Below are positions 1 to 6,481 of a stretch of 12,810 nt of DNA, piece after piece. The position numbers were made by a program, and so were the translations under genes. The notes beneath the pieces were generated by a model. That model saw only the letters and a program-made list of their open reading frames with translations. It ran no database searches and was not told where the DNA came from. Source of the stretch: JBBRYB01 sp038238115 (GTDB taxonomy: Bacteria > Actinomycetota > Actinomycetes > Propionibacteriales > Nocardioidaceae); assembly GCA_038238115.1 (NCBI GenBank), contig JBBRYB010000072.1:1-12810 (forward strand). The letters are read 5' to 3'. Each line of letters begins with the position of its first letter. The first letter of the stretch is position 1.

Positions 1-37
1 GCAGACGGGCAGGGTCAATACTGGTCATGACGGTCAT
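1..37 (-). CDS. IS256-family transposase, N-terminal 12 residues only (cut by window edge)
   Basis: Reading leftward from an ATG whose first base is 37, the peptide is MTVMTSIDPARL. From memory this matches the opening of actinobacterial IS256-family transposases, which begin MTSIDPARLLEEQ and then enter a long DDE protein. An AAGGA-type ribosome binding site lies about 8 nt upstream of the ATG on the minus strand (plus bases near 46-51), which supports a real gene start. A second in-frame ATG at 28 could be the usual family start. Only 37 bases are visible, so family assignment rests on a short match; the rest of the gene lies left of the window and its integrity is unknown. Confidence 0.6.
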   Translation of the reverse strand, partial: MTVMTSIDPARL

Positions 38-324
38 CGCAGTGTCCTTCTTCGAGTCGGTTGTGAGAGATCACTCGAAGGATCACCCGGTGGCCGTCGC
101 TGCATCTACAGCGACACGCTCACCAAGATCCGTACACCACTTTGCTGGACTCAACTCTGCGGCAAGCGCCCGACGGCATGACCTCACCCGGACTGACACG
201 CGGGCTCCGGCGGCGGTCGCTGTGCAGTTCGGCCATGACGGAAACCCGTCCCAGCTGACCTCACGCGCCGTGGTCCATGACTACCCCCAGTAGGCGTGAG
301 TAGCCGGGTGCTGCCTAAGGCCGA
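38..324. other. Non-coding stretch containing the probable outer end of the IS256-type element
   Basis: No convincing gene is present between the IS256-type start and the cmtR promoter. An 88-codon frame at 27-293 has no family resemblance and overlaps the transposase leader. The outer end of the IS should lie somewhere in the first 100-150 bases; the segment near 132-155, read on the minus strand as GTTGAGTCCAGCAAAGTGG followed by TGTAC, is my best guess for a terminal inverted repeat. I could not confirm it because the other end of the element is outside the window. Bases from about 160 to 324 hold nothing I recognise. Confidence 0.3.
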
Positions 325-330
325 TAGCAT
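325..330 (+). promoter_or_regulatory. -10 element (TAGCAT) of a leaderless cmtR promoter
   Basis: TAGCAT fits the actinobacterial -10 pattern TANNNT and ends 6 nt before the ATG at 337. That spacing puts transcription start at or next to the A of ATG, as in leaderless mRNAs, and no ribosome binding site is visible. No good -35 hexamer is seen. A CmtR operator would be expected here, but no clear dyad was found. Confidence 0.45.
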
Positions 331-336
331 CGCCGT

Positions 337-711
337 ATGACGATGACGACGTTCGTGGCGGCTGGAACGGCGGAGCCCACTGAACGTGGAGCGCTCACGG
401 CGGCCGCGTGCATGTTCCGCAGCCTGGGGGACCCGACCCGCCTGGCGATCGTCCAGCACCTCGCGCTGGGGGAGCACCGGGTCGTCGATCTGACGGCGCA
501 TCTGGGGCTGGCGCAGTCAACGGTGTCGGCGCACCTGGCGTGCTTGAAGGACTGCGGCCTGGTCGAGTCCCGCCCGGTGGGCCGGGCCTCGGTCTTCTCG
601 CTTGCCCGTCCAGAACTGCTGGCGCTGTTGGCTGCGGCGGAGACCCTGTTGGCGGCTACCGGTGACGCGGTCGTGTTGTGTCCGGTGTACGGCGAGGAGA
701 CTTCGTCGTGA
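337..711 (+). CDS. cmtR: ArsR/SmtB-family metal sensor, CmtR-type (Cd/Pb-responsive repressor)
   Basis: A 124-aa winged-helix repressor. Residues about 25-90 form the ArsR fold: FRSLGDPTRLAIVQHLALGE, then the HTH (about 50-75) with recognition helix AQSTVSAHLACLKDCG, then the beta wing ESRPVGRASVFSLA. Cys69 and Cys73 form the C-x3-C pair within the DNA-recognition helix, and Cys115 sits in the C-terminal tail. This matches the three-Cys Cd(II)/Pb(II) site of Mycobacterium tuberculosis CmtR (C57, C61, C102). Metal binding would release the repressor and derepress the efflux genes behind it. Its stop codon overlaps the GTG of the next gene (GTGA, 708-711), so it should be the first gene of an autoregulated operon. 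The start at 337 is chosen from the leaderless -10 spacing. Metal specificity is inferred from the Cys pattern. Confidence 0.88.
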   Translation: MTMTTFVAAGTAEPTERGALTAAACMFRSLGDPTRLAIVQHLALGEHRVVDLTAHLGLAQSTVSAHLACLKDCGLVESRPVGRASVFSLARPELLALLAAAETLLAATGDAVVLCPVYGEETSS

Positions 712-1448
712 GCACGTCCCAAGTTCAAAGCCCTCCTTCAGTGGATCGCCGCCGCAGCCTGCGCCGGCGGGCCCAACAGTTGGCCGGCGCCAGCGTCGCC
801 TACAACCTGGTCGAAGCTGCTGTCGCGATCACCGCCGGCGCCATCGCAGGGTCGGTTGCACTGGTCGGGTTCGGGCTCGACTCCATCGTCGAGGTCTCCA
901 GCGGCCTGGTCATCTTGTGGCAGTTCAGGCACCCGATGCCCGAATCGCGGGAGCGCCGGGCGCTCCGGCTGATCGCCCTCTCGTTCTTCGCTCTGGCCGC
1001 CTACGTCACCTTCGAGTCCGTGCGGACTCTGCTCGGATCAGGTGAGGCGCGCCCCTCAAACCTCGGCATCGCAATCGCCAGTGCATCGCTCCTCATCATG
1101 CCGGCCCTGTCGTGGGCACAACGCCGTACGGGCCGCGAGCTCGGCTCGGGAAGCGTCGTCGCGGACTCGAAGCAGACCTTGCTGTGCACCTACCTGTCGG
1201 CCGTGCTTCTCGGCGGCCTGGTACTCAACGCCACACTCGGCTGGCACTGGGCAGACCCGATCGCTGCGCTGGTCATCGCCGCGGTCGCAGTCAAGGAAGG
1301 CATCGACGCCTGGAAAGGCGACAACTGCTGCCCGCCGCTGCCGAGTAGCCAACTCGTGGACGCAGGGACCTCTACCGAAGCCGGATGCGCCGACGCCTGC
1401 TGCCAGACCGACCTTGCCGGGCCAATGCTCGGCTTGGAGAGCAAATGA
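708..1448 (+). CDS. CDF-like cation transporter linked to cmtR
   Basis: A 246-aa integral membrane protein starting at GTG 708, which overlaps the cmtR stop by 4 nt. An upstream in-frame ATG at 678 lies inside cmtR and is less likely. Hydrophobic segments lie roughly at 28-52, 57-72, 86-105, 118-136, 158-177 and 182-197. The segment GFGLDSIVE (about 54-62) places Asp58 and Glu62 in a transmembrane helix like the cation diffusion facilitator metal site, and VVADSKQTLLC (150-160) supplies Asp153 in the second half-site. The C-terminal tail is Cys-rich: Cys207-208, Cys227 and Cys231-232. This is the transporter class that commonly follows CmtR-like regulators, so export of Cd, Pb or Zn is inferred. 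The next gene starts inside its stop (ATGA at 1445-1448). Confidence 0.82.
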   Translation: MSTSQVQSPPSVDRRRSLRRRAQQLAGASVAYNLVEAAVAITAGAIAGSVALVGFGLDSIVEVSSGLVILWQFRHPMPESRERRALRLIALSFFALAAYVTFESVRTLLGSGEARPSNLGIAIASASLLIMPALSWAQRRTGRELGSGSVVADSKQTLLCTYLSAVLLGGLVLNATLGWHWADPIAALVIAAVAVKEGIDAWKGDNCCPPLPSSQLVDAGTSTEAGCADACCQTDLAGPMLGLESK

Positions 1449-2182
1449 CCCACCCGGAGACGCAACCAGCCGCCGAGGCTGTTTGCGATGGCGGCGTCGG
1501 TCACGGCGAACCGCTGTCGGGTGAGTCATCGGCTGAACACGACCCCGGTGGCACCGGACACGGCGGTCACGCTCACGCGATGAGCCCGAACGGGGATCGA
1601 CGCTACCTGTGGGCTGCGCTGCTTCTGATGGCCGCGTTCATGCTCGGAGAAGTGGTCGTCGCGTTCGTGTCCGGTTCCCTCGCGCTGCTGTCCGATGCCG
1701 GGCACATGCTCTCCGACGTCGGCGCGATCGGCGCCTCGCTGTGGGCCATCAGCCTCGCCGCCCGGCCCGCGACAGGTGCATGGACGTTCGGCTGGAAACG
1801 CGCTGAGATCCTCTCCGCAGCTGGCAACGGCATCACCCTGCTCGTCGTGTCCGGGATCGTCGGGTACGAGGCCATCCGAGACTCTTCGACCCACCGTCGG
1901 TCGACGGCGGCCCGGTCCTGGTGGTCGCCTTGGTCGGGGTGGCAGTCAACATCCTCGCTGCCTGAATCCTGGCGAAGGCCAACCGATGCAGCCTGAACGT
2001 CGAAGGCGCCCACCAGCACATCCTCACCGACCTGTACGGGTTCATCGGCACCGTCATCGCGGGCATCATCATCCTGACCACTGGGTTCACCCGCGCCGAC
2101 TCCATCGCCTCGCTCGTCGTAGTCGGCTTGATGCTCCATGCGGCCTGGGGACTACTCCGCGACAGCGGCGTGTGCTCCTGGC
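1445..2182 (+). pseudogene. czcD: CzcD-like CDF zinc/cadmium transporter, disrupted
   Basis: Starts at ATG 1445, overlapping the previous stop by 4 nt. The first about 145 residues are normal CDF: a His-rich N-terminus (HGGHAHAMSP), a first membrane span, and the metal motif SDAGHMLSD (HxxxD), followed by the FGWKRAEILSAAGNG signature. After GYEAIR near 1878 a one-base deletion breaks the frame. The homology continues one frame over as LFDPPSVDGGPVLVVALVG and then meets TGA at 1963-1965 where a Trp codon is expected (AAW-ILAK). It resumes as VEGAHQHILTDLYGFIGTV, the second HxxxD half-site. The match ends around 2170-2182 (WGLLRDSG, possibly plus a further one-base slip to GRVLL), so the C-terminal cytoplasmic domain is missing. 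At least two lesions plus truncation argue for a true pseudogene. Confidence 0.82.
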
Positions 2183-2274
2183 CGTCGGATGCGAACTTCC
2201 ACGTCCACCGGAATCTCACCAACGGCTCGTTCACCTCAACCAGCTCGACCCAGCGGCACGAAACGGGTTTCTAC

Positions 2275-2811
2275 ATGGTTGACTCGCCCGACCCGCAGTG
2301 TTGGCTTGATCCGCGCGTGAAGGTGCGCCCGTCGTCGACGCACGGCCTCGGCCTGTTCGCTGACACTGCGTTGGCTCAAGGTGACGTCGTGTCGCGGCTG
2401 GGCGGCACGCTCGCGGACACCGCCGAAATCCAGCATCAGATCGCGCTCGCCGCGCGTGGTGCGCGCGGATACGTCGACACCATCACCGTTGGTGGCGACC
2501 TTCACCTGCTCATGCCCGAGGGGAAGCCGAACGGGCGGGGCAACCACAGCTGCGACCCGAACACCTGGTGGTCCGGCCACTACACCCTCGTCGCACGGTG
2601 GCCGATCCTGGTCGGCGAAGAGCTGACGAACGACTACGCCACCAGCACGGACACCGACGACTTCGTCATGGCCTGCCGCTGCCGAACAGCCCTGTGCCGC
2701 ATGACGGTCACCGGCAGCGACTGGCAACGCCGCGACCTCCAGAATCGGTATAGCTCCCACTGGATTCCCTCGATCCTGAGTCGAATCCAACTCGCCGCAC
2801 CGCAGAGCTGA
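2275..2811 (+). CDS. SET-domain protein (putative lysine methyltransferase)
   Basis: A 178-aa protein with a compact SET domain. RPSSTHGLGLFA (18-29) is the G-x-G SAM-binding entry, NHSCDPN (90-96) is the knot-forming N-H-S-C-x-P-N motif, and GEELTNDYA (114-122) supplies the catalytic Tyr121. A post-SET-like cluster follows (Cys134, Cys136, Cys141), which together with Cys93 could bind zinc. SET enzymes transfer methyl from S-adenosylmethionine to lysine; the substrate here is unknown. The frame is open back through the decayed CDF relic, so a longer 227-codon reading from 2128 exists, but residues before 2275 are CDF remnant and junk. I chose ATG 2275 because the SET homology begins just after it. 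The ribosome binding site is weak. It lies directly downstream of the truncated transporter, as if brought in by the rearrangement that truncated it. Confidence 0.8.
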   Translation: MVDSPDPQCWLDPRVKVRPSSTHGLGLFADTALAQGDVVSRLGGTLADTAEIQHQIALAARGARGYVDTITVGGDLHLLMPEGKPNGRGNHSCDPNTWWSGHYTLVARWPILVGEELTNDYATSTDTDDFVMACRCRTALCRMTVTGSDWQRRDLQNRYSSHWIPSILSRIQLAAPQS

Positions 2812-2953
2812 CCGCTCAGCGATCCCCTTGACACGATCGCTGGCGGCCCAATCGCCTCGTCCGACGACTGCATTCCGGACAGACGTGCTGGGTCGCCAGT
2901 GGAGACCAGGAAGCAACCGCCATGTCGGCAGGGACAGGAGCCGCTGCCCGCGC

Positions 2954-2959
2954 TACGGT
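2954..2959 (+). promoter_or_regulatory. -10 element (TACGGT) of a leaderless promoter for the Cys-rich miniprotein
   Basis: TACGGT fits TANNNT and ends 7 nt before ATG 2967, the spacing expected for a leaderless transcript. No Shine-Dalgarno is seen. A TTGACA hexamer at 2826-2831 is too far upstream to be its -35 and may be chance. Confidence 0.4.
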
Positions 2960-2966
2960 TGCAGAT

Positions 2967-3152
2967 ATGAAGCGTCTTCTCCTGGGTGTCACGTCAATCT
3001 ATCTGCTCTTTGCCGTGATCGGACGCTTCGTGGAGGGCATGGGCGCCGCCAGGTGCGAATGCCGACCGGACTGCTGGTGCAAGAAGCCAGCCCTGAGCAC
3101 CTTCCGCTGGGTGTTCCCGGCCGGTCACCGCCTTGGCGCTGACTGCTCGTAG
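2967..3152 (+). CDS. 61-aa membrane miniprotein with a CxCxxxCxC motif
   Basis: The protein has a Lys-Arg start, one hydrophobic helix (about 4-20, LLLGVTSIYLLFAVIG), then an exposed segment with Cys30, Cys32, Cys36 and Cys38 in the pattern C-x-C-x3-C-x-C, followed by FRWVFPAGH and a last Cys60. I recall similar short uncharacterised actinobacterial proteins with a CRPDCWCK core but know of no function. The spacing of the four Cys suggests metal or Fe-S/thiolate binding next to a membrane anchor, and the metal-efflux operon upstream makes metal handling conceivable; both are inference. An earlier in-frame ATG at 2922 would add 15 low-complexity residues; 2967 is preferred from the -10 spacing and the typical membrane-protein start MKRLLLG. 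Confidence 0.65.
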   Translation: MKRLLLGVTSIYLLFAVIGRFVEGMGAARCECRPDCWCKKPALSTFRWVFPAGHRLGADCS

Positions 3153-3278
3153 CTACCGCCACTCGACTTGCGCCGAGGCGCCGCTTTCCCGCAGGCGGGG
3201 ATCCGCTACTGCGACAGTCAAGCGCCCGACCGTCTCGATGGCGGGGAGGGCCGCTGGGATACCTGTGTAAGCCGTCGG

Positions 3279-3470
3279 TTACCCCAGGTGCGGCCAGGCG
3301 TCGTCCCCGAGCTCGGTACGTCGGATGTCGACCATCAAGGCGATGCAGTCGTCGCAGGCGAAAATGTCCGGCGTCTCGCCGGCGACGCCGTCTCGTTTGG
3401 AGAGGCCGCAGAACGTGCAGCTGAACCCGCTCCCATCGGGTGCGAGGCCGCTGGACTGGACGTTGGGCAT
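3279..3470 (-). CDS. Stand-alone ClpX-type C4 zinc-finger protein
   Basis: A short protein (63 aa from ATG 3470) with a treble-clef-like C4 site: Cys18-x2-Cys21 (CTFCGLSKRD) and Cys39-x2-Cys42 (CDDCIALMVDI). This matches the zinc-binding domain at the N-terminus of ClpX, which binds substrates and adaptors, but there is no AAA+ domain after it. Free-standing versions occur in actinobacteria, probably as adaptors or small regulators; the role here is inferred. The same frame is open upstream to 3608 (109 aa), but that extension is Pro/Thr-rich without family resemblance, so I prefer 3470; no strong ribosome binding site decides it. It reads toward the 2967 gene and is downstream of the epimerase relic on the same strand. 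Confidence 0.65.
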   Translation of the reverse strand: MPNVQSSGLAPDGSGFSCTFCGLSKRDGVAGETPDIFACDDCIALMVDIRRTELGDDAWPHLG

Positions 3471-3552
3471 GGCATGCAGGATATCGACGGAGGGCCGTGC
3501 GGTCGTCCCGCATGAGGAATGGCCGACCGGGACGGCATATGGAGTCGTCGAG

Positions 3553-4312
3553 TCAGGCGGCGGCGAGGGCAGCGTCGTCGGTGCGGGAGTCTTCGTTTGT
3601 CCATGCACTGTCTGGCGGGTTGTCCAGGTGCCAACGCACGGACTCAGCGACGGGTAGAGCCGGGTCGGCAGGTGACCAGGCCAGGAGCTGCTCGGCCGGT
3701 TGCACGGAGGCGAGGATGTGCTGCGGCGGAGCTCCGGTCAGTGCCAAGTCCGCAGGTAGTGCCCCGTCGGGGATATGTACCAGTTCCAGGTCGGCGTCGG
3801 CGGCGCGCACGATTCAGGCGAGCCACTCGACGATGGACGCGGTTTGTGGTTCGCCGAGGTTGATGGCCAGCCCCGTCGGCGGCCCGGGTGTCCAGCGCCG
3901 CGAGTGACGCCGGTCGCGACGTCGTCGACGTGGGCGCGGGTCACAGCAGGTTGCCCGCGCCGATGGGCATCCGCTGCCGTCCTCCGCGGATCCGGCGGAG
4001 CACGAGGTCTTCTCGCCGCTGCTGGTCGTGCGGGCCGTAGACCATGGGCAGTCGCAGGACGACGGCGCCGCGGGCGAGCCAGCGTTCCTCGACGTCGAGC
4101 TTCTCGTAGTCGTCCGGGACGCCTTCGAGCCCGGAACCGCGGTAGGGGTAGCGGTCGCGACGTGGTTCGGAGTCCGCGGTGAGGGGCACCGGCGACTCGA
4201 AGCGGTTGGTGCGCAGCCCGGTGTATGCCTGGTACACATCCTGGCTGGACAAGACCACCGTAGGCACCTCGAGCAACACCGGCTGGACGGCGGTGACATC
4301 GCCAGCGGTCAT
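3553..4312 (-). pseudogene. NAD-dependent epimerase/dehydratase family, decayed
   Basis: Minus-strand homology to a short-chain NAD(P)-binding epimerase-like family runs across three frames. From about 4312 it reads DMTAGDVTAVQPVLLEVPT, then VVLSSQDVYQAYTGLRT, then YEKLDVEERWLARGAVVLRL and PMVYGPHD, to GAGNLL. There a lost G turns TGG-ACC into TGA-CCC (stop at 3941-3943). The next piece, TRAHVDDVATGV, is in a second frame, and two extra G bases between about 3875 and 3900 shift it to GLAINLGEPQTASIVEWLA, which meets a TGA at 3814-3816. The tail (3553-3810) continues as IVRAADADLELVHIPDGALP through LLAWSPADP to VRWHLDNPP. The N-terminal Rossmann glycine motif is missing, replaced by unrelated sequence. 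Truncation, three indels and a nonsense codon make a functional protein very unlikely. Confidence 0.75.
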
Positions 4313-4472
4313 GTCCTTTACCTGACGGTGAAGAGCGAGCCGCTTCGAGGCGATAGGCCGGACCAGACTCGGCCGTAGGTGGACGCTCACCCCGGTTGAC
4401 GGGTTAGAGAAGATCCCGACCTGCATGGCGTCCTTGGGTGGCAGTGACCCTAACGTCAGCGTGATCTCAAAT

Positions 4473-4840
4473 GGCTCTGTTGCGCGTTGGGTGATCCGGC
4501 CGGCTTCAGACTGTCCCATCCCCTCGTCTTCGGCCTCGGCGTTTGCTGGTTTCCGGTTTCCTCGGGAGGTGATCGCGATGGCGGTGCAGTGGTACCTGCG
4601 GTAAGGCTTGTCCTACCGCGACGTCGAGGAGATGCTGGCAGAGCGGTCGTCGATAAGGTCACGGTCTACCGGTGGGTCCAGCGGTTCACGCCGTAGTTCG
4701 TTGAGGCGGCGCGGACGTGCCGCCATGTGCTGGGTGATCGCTGGTTCGTCGATGTGACGTACGTCAAGGTCAATGACCGGTGGACCTCCCTGTATCGGGC
4801 GGTCGATCAGTTCGGGCAGTTCATCGACGTGTGGCTGACC
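4473..4840 (+). mobile_element. IS6-family element remnant (left end plus 5' half of transposase)
   Basis: Begins with an IS6-type terminal sequence, GGCTCTGTTGCGCGTTGG, close to the ends of the intact IS6 copy at 10293-11088. The transposase part is clearly collinear with that copy: AFAGFRFPREVI, MAVQWYLR, SYRDVEEMLAE, KVTVYRWVQRFTP, VEAARTC and WFVDVTYVKVNDRWTSLYRAVDQFGQFIDVWL. It carries TAA at 4603-4605 where the intact copy has a Tyr codon, TAG at 4694-4696 in place of Glu, and a small deletion near 4648. Homology stops abruptly after GTGTGGCTGACC at 4840, before the second catalytic Asp and the Glu, and no right end is present. It therefore cannot make transposase. It has the same orientation as the intact copy. 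Confidence 0.82.
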
Positions 4841-4915
4841 TGTCCTGCGCCGCTGGCACCTTCTCGAATGAATGAGGAGCGACGTCTGACGTTCCCGGAG
4901 ACGAGGGGTACTTGC

Positions 4916-5407
4916 ATGTCCGCAGAAGATCGGTCCGCACGGTGGCCAGAGCCGGGCAAGGGCGACGTTGTCGCGTTGATCGCCGGGTTCGTGTCCGGGC
5001 AGTCTCTACAGGCGATCGCAACGCAGACGGGGCTAAGTGTGTCGACAGTGCAACGCCGTCGTCGCGATCCCTATGTGAGGCAGGCGATCGCGGCCGCGAT
5101 GCTGGATCGGCGCCGGCAGGTGTTGGGTAGACTCGGTGAAATCCGGTATCAGGCGTTGGAGGAGCTTGCGGAACTGCTTCATGACCAGGACCCAATGGTC
5201 CGCCTGCGGGCGGTGACGGTCGTGCTCAGCCAATGCCTTCGATACGAACAGTCGGGTCTGGAAGATCCTGGCCTAGAACACAGTTCGGGTGCCGATCCCG
5301 GAGCCGAGCTTTTGCTCTCGGAGCAGATGTCCGACCGGGCGTGGGATATCGACCCGACTCAGGCGTCGATCCCACCGTCGGAGGGCGCCGATGCAGACGC
5401 GGAGTGA
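4916..5407 (+). CDS. HTH protein resembling phage small-terminase-type DNA-binding proteins
   Basis: A 163-aa protein with a strong start: GAGGGG at 4903-4908, 7 nt before ATG 4916. An upstream ATG at 4868 lacks a ribosome binding site. Residues about 17-55 form a homeodomain-like HTH (VVALIAGFVSGQSLQAIATQ, then TGLSVSTVQRRRRDPYV), followed by a long Arg-rich helix (60-80) and EELAELLHDQDPMVRLRAV (82-100), a helical pair like that seen in small terminase-like or phBC6A51-type HTH proteins. The tail (112-163) is acidic and probably disordered. It overlaps the next gene by 17 nt and should be co-translated with it. It follows immediately after the truncated IS6 copy. DNA binding is well supported by the HTH; a packaging or regulatory role is not established, and no large terminase is nearby. 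Confidence 0.62.
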   Translation: MSAEDRSARWPEPGKGDVVALIAGFVSGQSLQAIATQTGLSVSTVQRRRRDPYVRQAIAAAMLDRRRQVLGRLGEIRYQALEELAELLHDQDPMVRLRAVTVVLSQCLRYEQSGLEDPGLEHSSGADPGAELLLSEQMSDRAWDIDPTQASIPPSEGADADAE

Positions 5408-6110
5408 CTTTGGCGGCGCCGCCCGCGCCGCTTTGGTGGCTGCGACTCTTCGGGATCCTGGAAGGGTCGCAGAAGCGGCAGTTATCAGTGGGACGGCGAC
5501 GCTGGCCCAGTATGCCCGCGTGGCACAGCCGTGGTTGGTGACGGCCCGCAGACTGTATCTACCAGAAATGATGGCGGCCGAGGCGAGAGAAAGGGCGGGA
5601 TTGCTTCCACGGTGGCCAGACGACTGGCAGAGCATCATGTTAAATCGTCTAGCCGCGTACCCACTCGGATGCCCCGTCCCCGACGATGTGGCACGCACTC
5701 TCGAGGAGGCCGTCGACAGAGCGCTGACGGTCCCGCCCCCTCCGGGATTGTTACCCGACCAGGCTCGCGCCCGCTCGGATTGTGCCTTCACTTTGCTGCT
5801 ACTTGGCGACGAAACGGGGCATCGGCTGCGTCGTCGAGTCTGGTCCTACCAAACCGGTGCCTGGCGCCTCGCCAGAGACCTGGCCATGGCGTCCCAACAG
5901 ACAGGGTTACCAGCCGAGGGGGCCGATGCCTTCATGGGTGTCCCCGTCGGTTACTTCCAAGAACGCATCGACGACGGCCAAGTCGAACTCTTGGACACTC
6001 GGGGTGGCCGGGGTGGCAATCGATCGAAGCGCCTGGTGTCTTACTTCGACATGGCAAGGTCTCTGAGACCGCCCGAAGGAGTGTGTGATAGCCAAATCTG
6101 GTCACATTAG
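5391..6110 (+). CDS. Protein of unknown family, second gene of a two-gene operon
   Basis: A 239-aa protein starting at ATG 5391 behind GGAGGG (5380-5385, 5-nt gap) and overlapping the upstream HTH gene by 17 nt. It is mainly alpha-helical and Ala/Arg/Leu-rich, without a signal peptide, membrane segment or any catalytic motif I recognise. Recognisable landmarks are AEAAVISGTATLAQYARVAQ (about 27-46), WPDDWQSIMLNRLAAYPLG (about 75-93), LRRRVWSYQTGAWRLARDLA (about 145-164) and a basic Gly-rich stretch GRGGNRSKRLVSYFDMARSL near the C-terminus. The phrase GTATLAQYARVAQPWL could be a second small DNA-binding helix pair, but this is weak. Tight coupling suggests it acts with the HTH protein. A terminator follows about 110 nt downstream. 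The function is unknown. Confidence 0.6.
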   Translation: MQTRSDFGGAARAALVAATLRDPGRVAEAAVISGTATLAQYARVAQPWLVTARRLYLPEMMAAEARERAGLLPRWPDDWQSIMLNRLAAYPLGCPVPDDVARTLEEAVDRALTVPPPPGLLPDQARARSDCAFTLLLLGDETGHRLRRRVWSYQTGAWRLARDLAMASQQTGLPAEGADAFMGVPVGYFQERIDDGQVELLDTRGGRGGNRSKRLVSYFDMARSLRPPEGVCDSQIWSH

Positions 6111-6216
6111 GTCAGCAAAGCCAGGTCGGAGTGACGGTGTGCAAGAATCCCGATGCGCGCGTGCAGAGCCACACTTTTCACACCAGAAGTCCGCCCCGGC
6201 GTGCCTGGATGCATTT

Positions 6217-6258
6217 CCGTGAACACCCCACCACCTCCCACGGGGTGTTCACGGTTTT
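6217..6258 (+). terminator. Strong intrinsic terminator after the 4916-6110 operon
   Basis: A perfect 13-bp stem, CCGTGAACACCCC (6217-6229) with GGGGTGTTCACGG (6242-6254), a 12-nt loop, then TTTT at 6255-6258. The T run lies on the plus strand only, so it terminates the rightward operon. The facing DDE transposase gene ends at 6482, so the hairpin also lies downstream of its stop, but the minus-strand flank has no T run. Confidence 0.8.
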
Positions 6259-6481
6259 CGGCCGTGCATGCTCACGAAATTCGCGCCTTACGGGCTTCTC
6301 AGCTCGTTCGGGCGCGTTTTCGCGTGTGCTGACGCCTGGTCGGCCGGCGAGGGGTGGCCGTCATCGGCGTCTGTATCGCTGTGTCAGGTTGGGCGATAGC
6401 GCTTGGCGCTCGAGCGCGACCGTAGGGGCGTGCCTGGGCAGCCGTCAGCCGGTGGATGTCGCTTGGGTGGGGTGTCGGCTT
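6259..6481. other. Intergenic stretch, probable 3' flank of the DDE transposase element
   Basis: No gene is supported here. A weak inverted repeat TATCGC (6374-6379)/GCGATA (6393-6398) and an AGCGC-TTG-GCGCT hairpin just after it are the only structures seen. If the transposase belongs to a discrete insertion sequence, its left terminal repeat should be in this stretch, but no matching right end was found. Confidence 0.3.

Noticed and set aside
1..60. NTGHDG in a plus-strand frame, reminiscent of the CpaF motif NTGHDGS
   Set aside because: The following residues do not continue as a CpaF protein, and the opposite strand gives a much better IS256 transposase start with a ribosome binding site.
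27..293. An 88-codon frame at the left edge
   Set aside because: No family resemblance, no ribosome binding site, and it overlaps the leader of the IS256-type gene on the other strand.
1833..2234. Minus-strand frame with EPLVRFRWTWKFASDGQEH, which looks protein-like
   Set aside because: It lies mostly antisense to the CDF relic and the plausible part is only about 25 residues; no family could be named.
2128..2811. Annotating the SET gene from 2128 as a 227-aa protein
   Set aside because: The first 49 codons are the tail of the CDF relic plus unrelated sequence; the SET homology begins just after ATG 2275.
2826..2831. TTGACA as a -35 box
   Set aside because: No matching -10 about 17 nt downstream, and too far from the 2967 start.
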